In this document: positions 24,481 through 34,804 of the stretch, piece after piece
Numbering within the stretch: the first letter of the stretch is position 1
Layout: the number at the start of each line of letters is the position of its first letter
Assembly: GCA_037447655.1 (NCBI GenBank)
Contig: JBBHKE010003242.1
Coordinates: 1 to 64,000 of the forward strand
DNA from: Zygnema cylindricum
Lineage: Eukaryota; Streptophyta; Zygnematophyceae; Zygnematales; Zygnemataceae
Direction of reading: 5' to 3'
Length of the DNA: 64,000 nt
Notes under the pieces: generated by a model
The model's input: the letters and a program-made list of their open reading frames with translations, nothing else
Databases searched by the model: none
What the model was told of the DNA's origin: nothing
Program-made: the position numbers and the translations under genes

Positions 24481-25610
24481 TTAGAACAAGATTCGCATGG
24501 TACCATTTCCACCTGCATTTATGTGAAATGGTTTAGGAGTGCTCCATTTAAGCGCTTTACTTTATTTTCGTGGTTGCTTTATGTATATTTTTGATAATGT
24601 TGGGGTTTTGTTGATTCATATTGGATCTTTCCGTTGATGTTTCGTTTGTTGTTTGCTTATTTGGGTGTTTTCAGTAAACCTGCCATCTTTTCTTATTTTC
24701 GTTGCTTTTGGTTTGCTTATCTTTTTTGTTTCTTCCCCATACATGTAGGTTTTCAGTTTTTGCAATGCTACTTTCTTTTGTTCCCATGGACTCAAATGGT
24801 AAACCATCGCGCTTTTGAATAAAAGTCCGACCGGTTTTTTTTTTTTAATTTAAAGACCCATTTTGATATTCCATATGCGTCTAATGGTAATGTTGCACTT
24901 CACACCTTTCGGTTTTAGGCAAGCCACGTTGCATTTGTGGTCAATCTATAAATAGGCTAAAGAGTTTGCAGTTATGTGGTCTCCATTGACCCATAAAATG
25001 GGCAGCCTACGTAAAGCCTCTAGCATAATGTATGCCCCTTCCTCTTTCCCAAAGAATAAGTACACTGTAGCACATAAGTATTCTAACCACCCTCACCCAT
25101 GTGAGGACCAGACTCTCCTAGGCCGAACGCAAAAAGAATCACTGAATTTGCTCCCCTTAGCATTAAGTTATGGCTAGTCATAGATGACCTTTATAGTTAC
25201 AAGCTCTCTTAGAGAGAGGTACCTAAATTCACTAAGTCCTTCTCTACCTACTCACAACTACGTACTACCAAACCCTAGTCTAATAGGAACACTGTATAGT
25301 ACAAGACGGTATAATGGCCGATGTACTTTTTGTATGGCCATTGTACGACATGGCCTTCAAGGTGAGGCTTGTCAAATCGGGGGCCATGGTTCCTTCTCTT
25401 TTCTTCTCCAAAATCCAATAACGTGGCGCCAAGTGGCATCGCGTGACGCTATCTCCAAAGGCCACCAAAAGCTCATTCGTAGTGGCGGCTGCAACGACGG
25501 CCGTTCGATCAAATATCTTTACACGGTTCGGATTCGAGTCCGTACATCATTTGTTTCAAATCGGCCTCGTCGTCAGTTTGGTGTGAATTAGCCGGTGCAT
25601 CTTTATTTAT
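24481..25610 (-). mobile_element. R1 LTR-like repeat, spacer copy without the hAT insertion
   Basis: Aligns to 21,716-23,509 minus the 705-bp MITE. It continues past the left-arm breakpoint with CGGCCTCGTCGTCAGTTTGG, a segment that the right-arm copy also has (34,830-34,855). Confidence 0.75.
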
Positions 25611-25639
25611 ATAATTATCAAACATGAGAAAAGCATAAA

Positions 25640-25883
25640 TCAAAGATTTGATTTTCAAAATGCCAACCTTGGAGATCTCTTTAGTAACCGAGGTTTGTTT
25701 TAGACATTAAGCCTTTCGGTTTTTGTGGACATTGGGCCACACGATCTTCACCACATCTAATAGCCTTGCAAATTTTTGCACGCACGAGCACAGTGATTGG
25801 CTCCAAATCGTTCTATCATCCCGTTTTCTCTTCGCTACGATATGTTTTACGACTATTTTATTTTTGTTTTTTATTTTGTTTTA
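25640..25883 (+). repeat. Third partial copy of arm sequence, left part
   Basis: Matches 19,725-19,965 of the left arm (ATCAAAGATTTGA, GGAGATCTCTTT, GGCCACACGATCTTCACC). The copy is interrupted at 25,883 and resumes at 28,614. Confidence 0.7.
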
Positions 25884-25917
25884 GGGTGAAGTTCCATCAG
25901 ACCTTTCAGTAAACTGT

Positions 25918-27073
25918 TGATATTTATGTATTTTCTAGGTCTGTAAATAGGATAGAAAAAGGCAAGACAGTCTGCCTCTAACTCCCCTCTCTTAGCCCCC
26001 ACACTTGTTATAGTCACTGAATGCTGGATAGGGAGCTAGAGCCATGGCTACCTAAGCTCTCTAGAGAAGACTGGGGTTAAATTAGGTAGACTTACTAAAG
26101 GTAGACTTACTAAAAGTTAGTTGACGGACCCAGGTATTGATCCTGGTACCTGCCGTCTGGCAATCTATCTTAGCCGGTAGCTTTAACCGTTTAGTCTAGC
26201 GCTAGTATTAAGACATATAAGGTTTGATAATTATTTAATTTGTTACACGTAGACATTATCATTTAACTGGAAATATATACGTAGTGCATAGATACAGTTA
26301 TATAAAGTACGAAGTACGATACGGTTACGAAAAACATACCGCGTATTTTGTTTGACATCAAAAAGAATACCGCGCAAGTATTTATGACGGCTACGATAGA
26401 AATCCAGATTTGATCGCACGGCCGCGAAGGATGCCGAGATCGCGGAATAGGATTTTGGCGCTTTGCGATCACCGCCACATCGAATGACACGTGGCAAAAC
26501 CACATTGGATTGTGGCAACTCCGGGGATTACGGAAACGAATCCCGATATGACATGTGTCGACATTTTGGCCATGTCGTACGATGGCCGTACAAAAAGTAC
26601 ACCGGCACCTGTACTTTTTTGAACGACACATTATTTTAATTCGTGCCGTACTTCAGTAGATAGAGTTTTAGAGGGGGAATAGGAATTAGAAAATTTTGGG
26701 TAGGTAGCTGCCTCTCCCAGAGAGCACCTTGTATAAATGGCAAACTTTGGCCAGCCATAACAATTAATTTTACTTCACCGTTTTCATTGATTCTTTTTGC
26801 TGCGGACTCATGGGAGTCCAGGCTACATAGGGGTGTAGTCGGTCAGAGTTTTTGCTTGCCAGGGTGGCTGCATTTCTAAGGGAAAGTCAAAGTGGGTGAA
26901 TGTGTCCAAAACTCATATTCTCACTTTGCATTCTGTGGTGGAACTGAGCACACAGAAAGTCTTATTTCACAGGGTCGAAGCTATAATGGGTTTGTGATTG
27001 TAAAGGGGTCAGTCATTTGGGTTTATATCAACTTGGAGTCGGCACTATCTAGATAAGCTTCCTTTGGATCTGC
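25918..27073 (+). mobile_element. LTR-like repeat block, copy 2
   Basis: Counterpart of 1,335-2,704, including the TTGTATAAATGGCAAACTTT promoter-like element (about 26,729) and the CTATCTAGAT...GATCTGC end. The minus strand of 26,131-26,205 has a tRNA-like T-arm (CCAGG, 7-nt loop, CCTGG) and box-A/box-B-like words. Confidence 0.55.
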
Positions 27074-27141
27074 CTACTCTAAGGGCCAATGGAGGTCTCA
27101 GAGTTGCATAAACGTACAGCCAACTCTACAAGGGTCGATTG

Positions 27142-27898
27142 AGGGTGAACCTCCATCATGCGCCGACAATAATCGTACGAATACCTTTATTGGCAGTAAT
27201 TTTTTGTGTATGCAAAAAATCTATCGGTATGTGCTTTCTTTCGATTGGATGCACGTAGGTTCTTGTTTTGACGACGAGCATGTCAAATATTCCAAAAGCA
27301 CAATAACCGATTTCGTCTCCGTACAACCAGCCGCAAAAATAGATTACGTGAGTGTACAATTTGTAAGTTCGTGTGTTGTCTTTTTTATCGTGGTTTTGTC
27401 GTTCGTGTTTTGTCGTGGCGCCGCAAATTTCGGATGTCAACGGATGGTGGAGGAGGCGTCACAACACATTCTTCGACAAAGATTTTCCCTTGGTTTTCCT
27501 TAGGATTTGATTCCCGCCTGTTCGAAGGCATGTGGCATATGTTTCAAGGCGCGTGGCATATGCCACATGTAGGGTTTCTATTATGGATCGTTCTTTACCA
27601 TTCCACGGGTTAAAATTTTACACGTCCAGTTTCTAGCTAGTCTCCTTTTGAAAACAGCTGAGGAGAGTCGCTAGACACTAAACAGAAGGAGCTTTTGCTT
27701 CGAAAACACGTAATCGGACTGTCGACGTTTTCGCCTAAAAGGCTGGAGAGTCTTGACGAATCACCAGTAATCATGTTTTATAAAAAAATAAAATACAGTA
27801 CGACCATGTACGAAATGAGCTGGACATGTACGAAATTATACTTTTTTCAGTGATGAACCTCACTTTTCGCCTGATAGAGGTTCACCCTGAGTCGATGT
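27142..27898. mobile_element. Mutator-like non-autonomous element, 757 bp
   Basis: Terminal inverted repeats of about 21 bp: AGGGTGAACCTCCATCATG and, on the opposite strand, AGGGTGAACCTCTATCAGG. The flanks GGGTCGATTG and GAGTCGATGT agree at eight of ten positions, consistent with an aged 9-10-bp target duplication. No transposase. Confidence 0.6.
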
Positions 27899-28613
27899 TC
27901 CATCACGTAGAGTGTGTAAACCACGTGTTGTAAATTGACTGGCGCCACGCAAGCTACGATCCGATATTGAATATTTTTCAGATTTTTAGCATTGACAAAC
28001 TTAGTTTTAAATCTTCACTTGGGTACCATGTACCTGCATACCAAATCATCATATGACATAATTTTTATACATTTTGCAGATGCCAATGTTTACGCTAGCT
28101 CGTTTTTTAGGGTTTCTGTTTTTTTGGACTTAACGAAAGTCCTTTGAGAAAAATAGTGTGACGAACAAAAAATAGCTAAAATAGCGTGACGAAGGAATAT
28201 TACGAAATTTTCATTTCATTTTCGGTTGTATTTTGGAAAGCACGTGTCATGTGCAAATCTTGTGATTTTTTGTTGGTTGTGCATTGTGATATGTAGCTTA
28301 ATCGTCCTGCGTGTCACAACTTTTTTGTTTTGTATATGCCAACCCACCTCTTCGAGGTGGGTTGACACTTACAAAGAAAAATGAACTCCTCCTCGAAGTG
28401 GGTTGATACGTATAAAGAAAAATGAAGTGAACGCTTCGCAGATGAACATCCGACGGTCAGTATTACCTCTAAGACCTTCGGAGAGTATAGGCAAGATTCT
28501 CAGTAATGTTGTTTTTCGTATAAAAACAAAATAAGCGGTACGGTTTGGTACGGATAGTCGCGAATTTTTGTAAACTACCCCACTTTTCATCTAATGAAAC
28601 TTCACCTTTATTA

Positions 28614-28752
28614 AAAATGACAAAAAATAATGACCCTAAACATATAACCCATATTGAGATACGCGATTACGGCTTGTGGGCCACGTTACGTTACGCTCTG
28701 TGGGGTATCCCACATCTCCCACCTTAAATTATGGGCCTTGTACGAAACGTTG
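28614..28752 (+). repeat. Third partial copy of arm sequence, right part
   Basis: Contains ATGACCCTAAACATATAA, GGGCCACGTTACGTTACGC and CCACATCTCCCACC, matching 19,980-20,110 of the left arm and continuing the copy broken at 25,883. Confidence 0.75.
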
Positions 28753-28758
28753 GCTGCA

Positions 28759-29312
28759 CACCGCGAATCGTAATTAGAGTAAAGAAATAATTTGAGTAAA
28801 AAAATGAAAAAATAATAATTAGAGTTATTTATTTTAAGTTGGGTAATCAAAAAAAAAATTACTCCAATTTCTCAATCACTCTAATTTGGGTTTGTTTCCG
28901 TTATAATTATTTGTGCTGAATATCTTTATTGTACATTAGGTATATGTACAAAATATGACAAAACGTACAGTTTCACGTCATTACAAGTAGAGAAAATATG
29001 ACAAAACGTACAATTTCACGTCATTATGATGTTTGTACTACGCGGTTTGTAAACCGCAGTTACATGATAACGACCTGTATTAATTTTTTTTTTGTAATTT
29101 TTTAGTTAATAAAGTACAATTTTGCATGATCAAACGTCGTCCGTACTCCACACTATTTAAAACGAACCCATATTAAAATTATAAACGCTAATTTAACCAT
29201 GCCTTAAATACTATAAAAGGTAATTTTAGATTATGTACTCTATTTAACGTGATAGAGTCAAAATCTAGGGCGACCAAATTAGCATTTATAACTCTAATTA
29301 CGATTCGCGGTG
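28759..29312. mobile_element. MITE, 554 bp, CACCGCGAATCG termini
   Basis: Ends CACCGCGAATCGTAATTAGA and its reverse complement. TA follows on the right (29,313-29,314); the left flank is CA. A relative of families A and B by terminus. Confidence 0.8.
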
Positions 29313-29319
29313 TAGTGTA

Positions 29320-29633
29320 CATCGTGATTCACTATTAGTGTTAATAATTTTTTCGACACTAAACCATATTTTCTCCGTACACGGTTGTCAAATTTTCAAT
29401 TTGAAACCAACAATCGGAAGCCGTGTGTCGCTATTATTGTTACTATTTTTTTGCCACTAAACCATCTTTTCTCCGTACACGATTGTCGAAATTTCAATTT
29501 GAAACTGCCAATCGAAAGTTGAGAAAGTTTCATTCAATCGCAACCTTCAGATTGGAAATCCGATAAGTGTGTAAAGAGAAAAAATGTTTTAAGTGGCTAA
29601 AACAACATTAACACTAATAGTGATTCAAGATGG
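29320..29633. mobile_element. Family-A MITE with internal partial duplication, 314 bp
   Basis: TA-flanked (29,318-29,319; 29,634-29,635). The left-end module (CTATTANTGTTA...CCATNTTTTCTCCGTACACG) occurs twice, which makes it about 100 bp longer than the family norm. Confidence 0.75.
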
Positions 29634-29635
29634 TA

Positions 29636-30165
29636 CTGTCCGCTGTACTATATATTTGAATTGTAACTCATTCTCACACAAAATTGAAATCCTAAAAATT
29701 GAAAAAATGTCATGATTCAAATTGAGAGCCAATCTTTCTAAGGTTGCCATCTTTATGTTTGTTGCAATGTAATCAAAGATTATTAATATACTATAGAGCA
29801 TAAACATAATTTCTATTTTTTTTTCTTACTTTATTTATATTGTACCTGATATGATTATATACCAAGAATTGTGGAAAAACAAAAAAAAAAACCTTAGGAT
29901 ATTTCGTTTTGAAAACAAAAGTGAACTTGGAGTCGGCACTGATTTTTTCAAATATTGATTATTTACCAAAAAATACGATTATTAAACCTTATTACAATAA
30001 AAGGAATGTTTGTAAATTAAATGCTTGTAATTTACTATGTACCAATCCGACTGCGTACGATAATTTGATTTGGCGCAGAAGCTCCAAAATCAGTAATGAG
30101 CGGTCAAACCCAAACCATGTACGCTAACTAATAACTCACCACGTCAGCATGCGACATGTACCACG
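29636..30165. other. AT-rich spacer sequence
   Basis: No gene or clear repeat seen, apart from an ACTTGGAGTCGGCACT motif at about 29,924 also found in the LTR-like block near 27,029. Confidence 0.5.
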
Positions 30166-30167
30166 TA

Positions 30168-30379
30168 CACCACGAATCGTTATTGCCGCATTGAACGCTA
30201 ATTCGGTTCCCCCAATTTTTTCCCAAATTCTCAAATAGAATTATCTATACTATTAAAAAAAACCCTAATTTATAGTTAGAGTAAATGATTTATTTGAAAA
30301 TTTTCAAATTCCCAATTAGCTTTAATAACGGTAATTATTCTTATACGCTAAAAAAAGACGCTAATAACGATTCGCTTTG
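30168..30379. mobile_element. MITE, 212 bp, CACCACGAATCG termini
   Basis: Left end CACCACGAATCGTTATTG preceded by TA; right end CGCTAATAACGATTCGCTTTG, degraded. Interior resembles family B (TTCAAATTCCCAATTAG). Confidence 0.6.
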
Positions 30380-30765
30380 TCCCGTCCTGTCACAACATGT
30401 CACGTGGACTACGTTGCATGTTATGGGGGGAAGACCTGTGCATGACTTAACGACGTGTGCACACTGCTCCTATGTGCACTATGTGCACTTTGTAATAGTC
30501 AAGATTTAATTTTGGCGATTCACTACAAAAATGCCCATTTCCCTACAGTATTTTTTTCTGTTGGTCATGTTTTATTTTGCACGAGTCTCTAAAGTTGCAC
30601 TATTTTTTAATGCACATATGTTTTTTTACCACATTCAATTATGTGTTTAGCGATTGGCAATACTTTTTGTGTGCCCTTTTTTATATATTTATGCTTGCAT
30701 ACTACACTGGGAATCGCTATTACTTTTAATAAAATTTTCACCACTTAAAACATATTTTCTCTGTA
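30380..30765. other. Spacer sequence ending in a half family-A MITE
   Basis: Nothing recognised until 30,704, where CACTGGGAATCGCTATTA...CACTTAAAACATATTTTCTC marks a left-half family-A copy that runs directly into the pyrimidine tract. Confidence 0.55.
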
Positions 30766-31440
30766 CATATCTCTTTTCTTTGCTCTCCACTCTCCTCTCT
30801 CCTCTCTCTCTCTCCTCTTTCCTTTACTCAATCCTCTTCTGACTTCTGTCCCTTTACCCTGTTCTCCTTTTCGGTTTCTCTCCTGTCTGCCCTTTCTCAT
30901 TTCTTTTGTTATTTTTTTCTGTTCCTCTCTCCTCACCCTTCACTTTATTTTCTCTTTTTTCTCCCTCCTCTCCCTCCTCTTTTCTCCCTCCACTCTCCAA
31001 TCTAATTGAAAAGACAGAGGGAGGAGGAAGAAAAAAAATGACGTTTTTCTTTATTCTTTCCTCTTCCCTCTCTCCACTCTCCTTTCCTCAAAAAGACAAT
31101 AGGAGAAGGAAAAAATGGCGTTTTTGTATCTTTTTTCCTATCTCTTCTCTCCTCTCTCCTCAAATGGACAAAAAGAGTAGGAAAAATGAAGTTTTTATTT
31201 CCTATTTCCTCTCTCCACTCTCCTCAAAATGACATGAAAATGAGAAAGAAAACATCTCCTCTCTCCTTAAATGTACAGAAGGAGTAGGAAAAATGAAGTT
31301 TTTCTTTTCGTTTCCTCTCTCCACTTTTCTCAAAATGACATAAAAATGAGAGGGAAAACATTTGTCTATTGGCAAAAGACATTACAAAAGAAAATCCCAT
31401 ATGAGAAAGCCACAAAGAATAGATATACCTCATAAAAAAC
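30766..31440. repeat. Pyrimidine-rich tract with degenerate repeats
   Basis: Dense TCTCCTCTC / TTCCTC words to about 31,010. Four to five diverged units of CCTCTCTCC...CTCAAAATGACA...GAAAAATGAAGTTTTT follow to about 31,345. Open frames here reflect composition. Confidence 0.7.
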
Positions 31441-31584
31441 CTTTAAAGTGAGCAAAAACTACACTACTTATCACCATTAATATTAACCGATTTTTATTTT
31501 TTTCGGTCAAAGTGTTGTTTTCTCTCATATAGTTGTTCGATTAACAACTCTAAAGCCTCAAACGAAAGATACAACCGTTAGGTT
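31441..31584. other. Linker
   Basis: No feature seen. Confidence 0.5.
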
Positions 31585-33145
31585 TCAATGTCTTGCCTCA
31601 GAAAAAAAATATATATAATAGAAAATATAATTTTTTGCCTAAAAAAAATTAAATTGAAATAGAGAGTTCGTTTTTTTTGCCTTGGAAAAAAGAAAAATAA
31701 AATAAAGATTTTGATTTCTTGCCTCAAAAAAATAATTAAATAGATTGCCTCAGAAAGAAAAATAAATAAAATAAATAGTTTGATTTGTTGCTTTTGAAAA
31801 AATAGATTTAAAATAGGGAGTTTGATTGCTTCATAAAAAATAAAATAAAAATAAAGAGTTGGATTTCTTTGCAACGGAAAGAAGAAAAATAAAATGGAGA
31901 GGTTGATTATTTGATTAAAAATAAATCAAATAAAAATAGAGAGTTTGATTTCTTGCCTCGAAAAGAAGAAAAATAAATTAGAGTGTCCGATTTCTCACCT
32001 CAAAAAAATTAAAATTAAAACAGAAAATTGGATTTCTTGCCTCGGAGTGAAGAAAAATAAAATAGGGAGAAGTTGGATTTCTTGCCTCAGAGTGAAGAAA
32101 AATTAAATAGAGAGTTTGATTTTTCACCTCGGAAAAAAAAAAATTAAAATAGAAAGTTTGATTTCTTGCCTCATAAAAAAGAAAAATATAAAAGAAATAA
32201 GAAAAATAAATAAAAAGGTTGGATTTCTTGCCTCAAAAAGAAGAAAAATAAATAGAGAGTTCTTTTTCTTTCCTCATAAAAAAAAAAAATCATGTAGAGA
32301 AAATTAATATTAAAAAAAAAAGTTGGATTTTTTGCCTCAAAAAGAATAAAATTAATTTAGAAAGATGGATATCTTGCCTCAAAAAGAAAAAATATAAAAT
32401 AGAGCGTTCGATATTTTTTTCTTGAGAAAAATTAAAATCAAAATAGAGAAAAAATAAAATTAAAATGGAGAGTTAGGTTTTTTGCCTCACAAAAAATAAT
32501 AGATTCACTCAGAAAGTAAAAAAATAAAATAAAGAGTTTAAATTCTTGCCTCAAAAAATAAAAATAAAAATTAGAGAGTTTGATTTTTTGCCTCATAAAA
32601 AAATAAAATTAATATGTATTACTTCAAAAAAAAGTAAACAAAATAAAGAGTTTAGATTCTTGCCTATGATAAAAAAAATTGAAATAAATATGTGTATTTT
32701 TTGCCTCGGAAAAAATAATAGAGAGTCGATTTTTTGCCTCAAAAAAAAAATTACAATAGAGAGTTAGATTTCTTACCTCAATGAAAGAAAACAAAAATAT
32801 AGATATTTCGATTTCTTGCCTCAGAAAAAAAAATTTGAAATAGAGAGTTGCATTTTTTTTTCTCATAAAAAAAAGAATATTAAAATAGAAACTTGGATTT
32901 CTTGCCTCAAAAAGATATTACAATAAAATAAAGAGAGTTCATTTTTTTCCTAGAGTTCGATTTTTTGCATCGGAAAAAAAAGATAGAGATATGGATTTTT
33001 TGCCTCATTAAAATATATAGTTAAATATCTTGTCTCAAAAAAAATGAAATAGAGAGTTAGATTTCTTAACTCATAAAGAAAAAATATATAATAGAGAGTT
33101 GGATTTCTTTCCTCAAAAAAAAGATAATTAAAATTGAGAGTAAAT
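31585..33145. repeat. A/T-rich satellite array, period about 50-60 bp
   Basis: About 30 degenerate units over 1.56 kb, each with TTTCTTGCCTCA, an A-rich segment, and AATAGAGAGTTNGAT. Spacing varies through changes in the A runs. Confidence 0.85.
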
Positions 33146-33510
33146 CCAACGGAGGATCACAAAGTTAAACGCCTTTTACTAATTAAAACATATTTAACAC
33201 TAATAGTGACGTGTACTGCGATGTCTACAAAAAGACAAATTAATATTTATCATTGTTTTATTTATATCGGTTAAATTGATATCTATCATTATTTTATTAG
33301 ATGGGTATGTTTTTTTAGAAAAAAAAAACAGTAATAGTGATGACGAATGTATAAAACAAAGCAAAAAAATGTATAAATTTGATGTTTATTTATTCATTCT
33401 TTTAATTGTATCGGAATATTTCACAGAAAAATGACATTTGAGATATTAGGAATAAAATTATAATACGCACTCACAAAAAAACTATCAGTAATATGATAGA
33501 AAAAATTCAG
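33146..33510. other. AT-rich sequence
   Basis: No gene. The phrase TTAACACTAATAGTGACGTG near 33,200 resembles the right end of family-A MITEs. Confidence 0.5.
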
Positions 33511-34526
33511 ATGGAGAGAGCAAATGGATGTACAACTCCAATGGAATTAAAAACGCTCTGAGCAAAGTGAAGAGGGAGCAATATTGATCATTAATGATAA
33601 GATGGATGAAAAAGACATAAGATTTATAGAAAACATCCCGTATTGGCAGATTTTAGGCGGTTTAATACATTTTATGAACTATACCCGACCAGATATAGCT
33701 GCAGCTATAGAAGTCCTCAGCAAGAGTCTAAAGGAACCTAGAAAGAGAGACAAGGAGGCAGCCAAAAGGGTGATGAGGTATTTGGTGGGGACAAGGGAAT
33801 TGTGGTTGCATTTGGGAGGGGAGCATATTGCCATCACTACTTGGAGTGATGCCAATTATGGAGATGTGCCTTTAAGGCGGTGTACGACTCGATATGTGTT
33901 CCATATTAGATCTGATGCATGCATGCTGTTAGAGAAGCAACAACAAAGTTGTAGGAGTCCTCAGCAAGAGTCTAAATGAACCCAGAAAGAGAGACAAAAA
34001 GGAAGCCAAAAGGGTGATGAGGTATTTGGTGGGGACAATGGAATTGTGGTTTCATTTTGGAGGGGAGCACATTGACATCACTAATTAGAGTGATGCCATT
34101 TATGGAGATGTGCCTTTAAGGCGGAGTACGACTCAATATGTGTTCCATATTGGATCTGGTTCATGTTGTTAGACTAGCAGGACATAAAGTAGTTCCTCAC
34201 TCTATTATGGAGACTGAGTACATGGCTTTCGTGCTGCCACCAAAATATTAATGTGGGTGAAATCTCTTCTTGAAGAACATGGGTTCATGAAGTCTAGAAC
34301 TCATAATGTATTTTGTGATAATCAAGATGTTATCTCTATCGCAGCTAATCCGAAACATCACATCAAAGCTAAGCATATGGATATTGGACTAAGCTTTATT
34401 AAAGAGAAGGTTGAAAATAAAATCATTAAACTGGTTCATAAAAATGATAAAGAAATGAATGTAGACATGATGACAAAACCAGCCCTTCCCCTAATTTTAT
34501 TTATTGTAGAAAAAACCGTGGATTAA
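33511..34526 (+). pseudogene. Ty1/copia RNase H region, dead, with internal duplication
   Basis: Frames on the plus strand match the C-terminal part of copia pol: NYTRPDIAAAIEVLSKSL, the RYLVGT..LWLHLGG motif, TWSDANYGDVP, then FCDNQDVISIAANP and KHMDIGL.FIKEKV. These correspond to RNase H and the pol tail as at 52,904-53,719. The segment 33,709-33,940 is duplicated at 33,954-34,170, and the second copy contains stops. Frame changes and stops separate the parts, so no function is possible. Confidence 0.85.
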
Positions 34527-34529
34527 AAT

Positions 34530-34804
34530 TGAAAATTGACTAGAAAATTAAGGGTTTGGTCTAAAAGAGGATATTAATACTTCTCTTATCTATTTTAGTT
34601 AGACTCTAAAGAGAGAGAGAGAGAGGATCAAAGACACGCCATGATTGCGTCCTTATTTAAAATGTGGCACGTTAAAGTAGAGGGCATTTTACCAAAATGT
34701 TGGCCTAGCTCAGATTTGAACCTGGGTCTTGAGATGTTCAGAATAGCATGCGGCCTGGTCCATTAAGTCGTTGAAGAATAGATGCATTTATCATGATGAA
34801 AATT
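34530..34804 (+). mobile_element. LTR-like sequence downstream of the copia remnant
   Basis: Follows the pol tail directly. On the minus strand about 34,700-34,770 has a box-B-like GGTTCAAATC and a tRNA-like layout comparable to 26,131-26,205. LTR boundaries not determined. Confidence 0.4.

Larger units (their letters stand above)
25884..28613. mobile_element. 2.7-kb composite insertion with AGGGTGAAGTT termini
   Basis: The left end reads AGGGTGAAGTTCCATCAGA; the right end, on the opposite strand, reads AGGTGAAGTTTCATTAGA. It interrupts the spacer copy of arm sequence, and the unbroken site is the arm at about 19,965. The interior is nested: the LTR-like block (25,918-27,073), a second inverted-repeat element (27,142-27,898), and about 700 bp more without a gene. 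Confidence 0.55.

Noticed and set aside
26131-26205. Functional tRNA gene
   Set aside because: The T-arm is good but the acceptor stem does not pair and no convincing anticodon arm is seen; kept only as a tRNA-like segment.
31578-32866. Phe/Leu/Lys-rich frames
   Set aside because: Compositional frames inside the A/T-rich satellite; no start context or domain.
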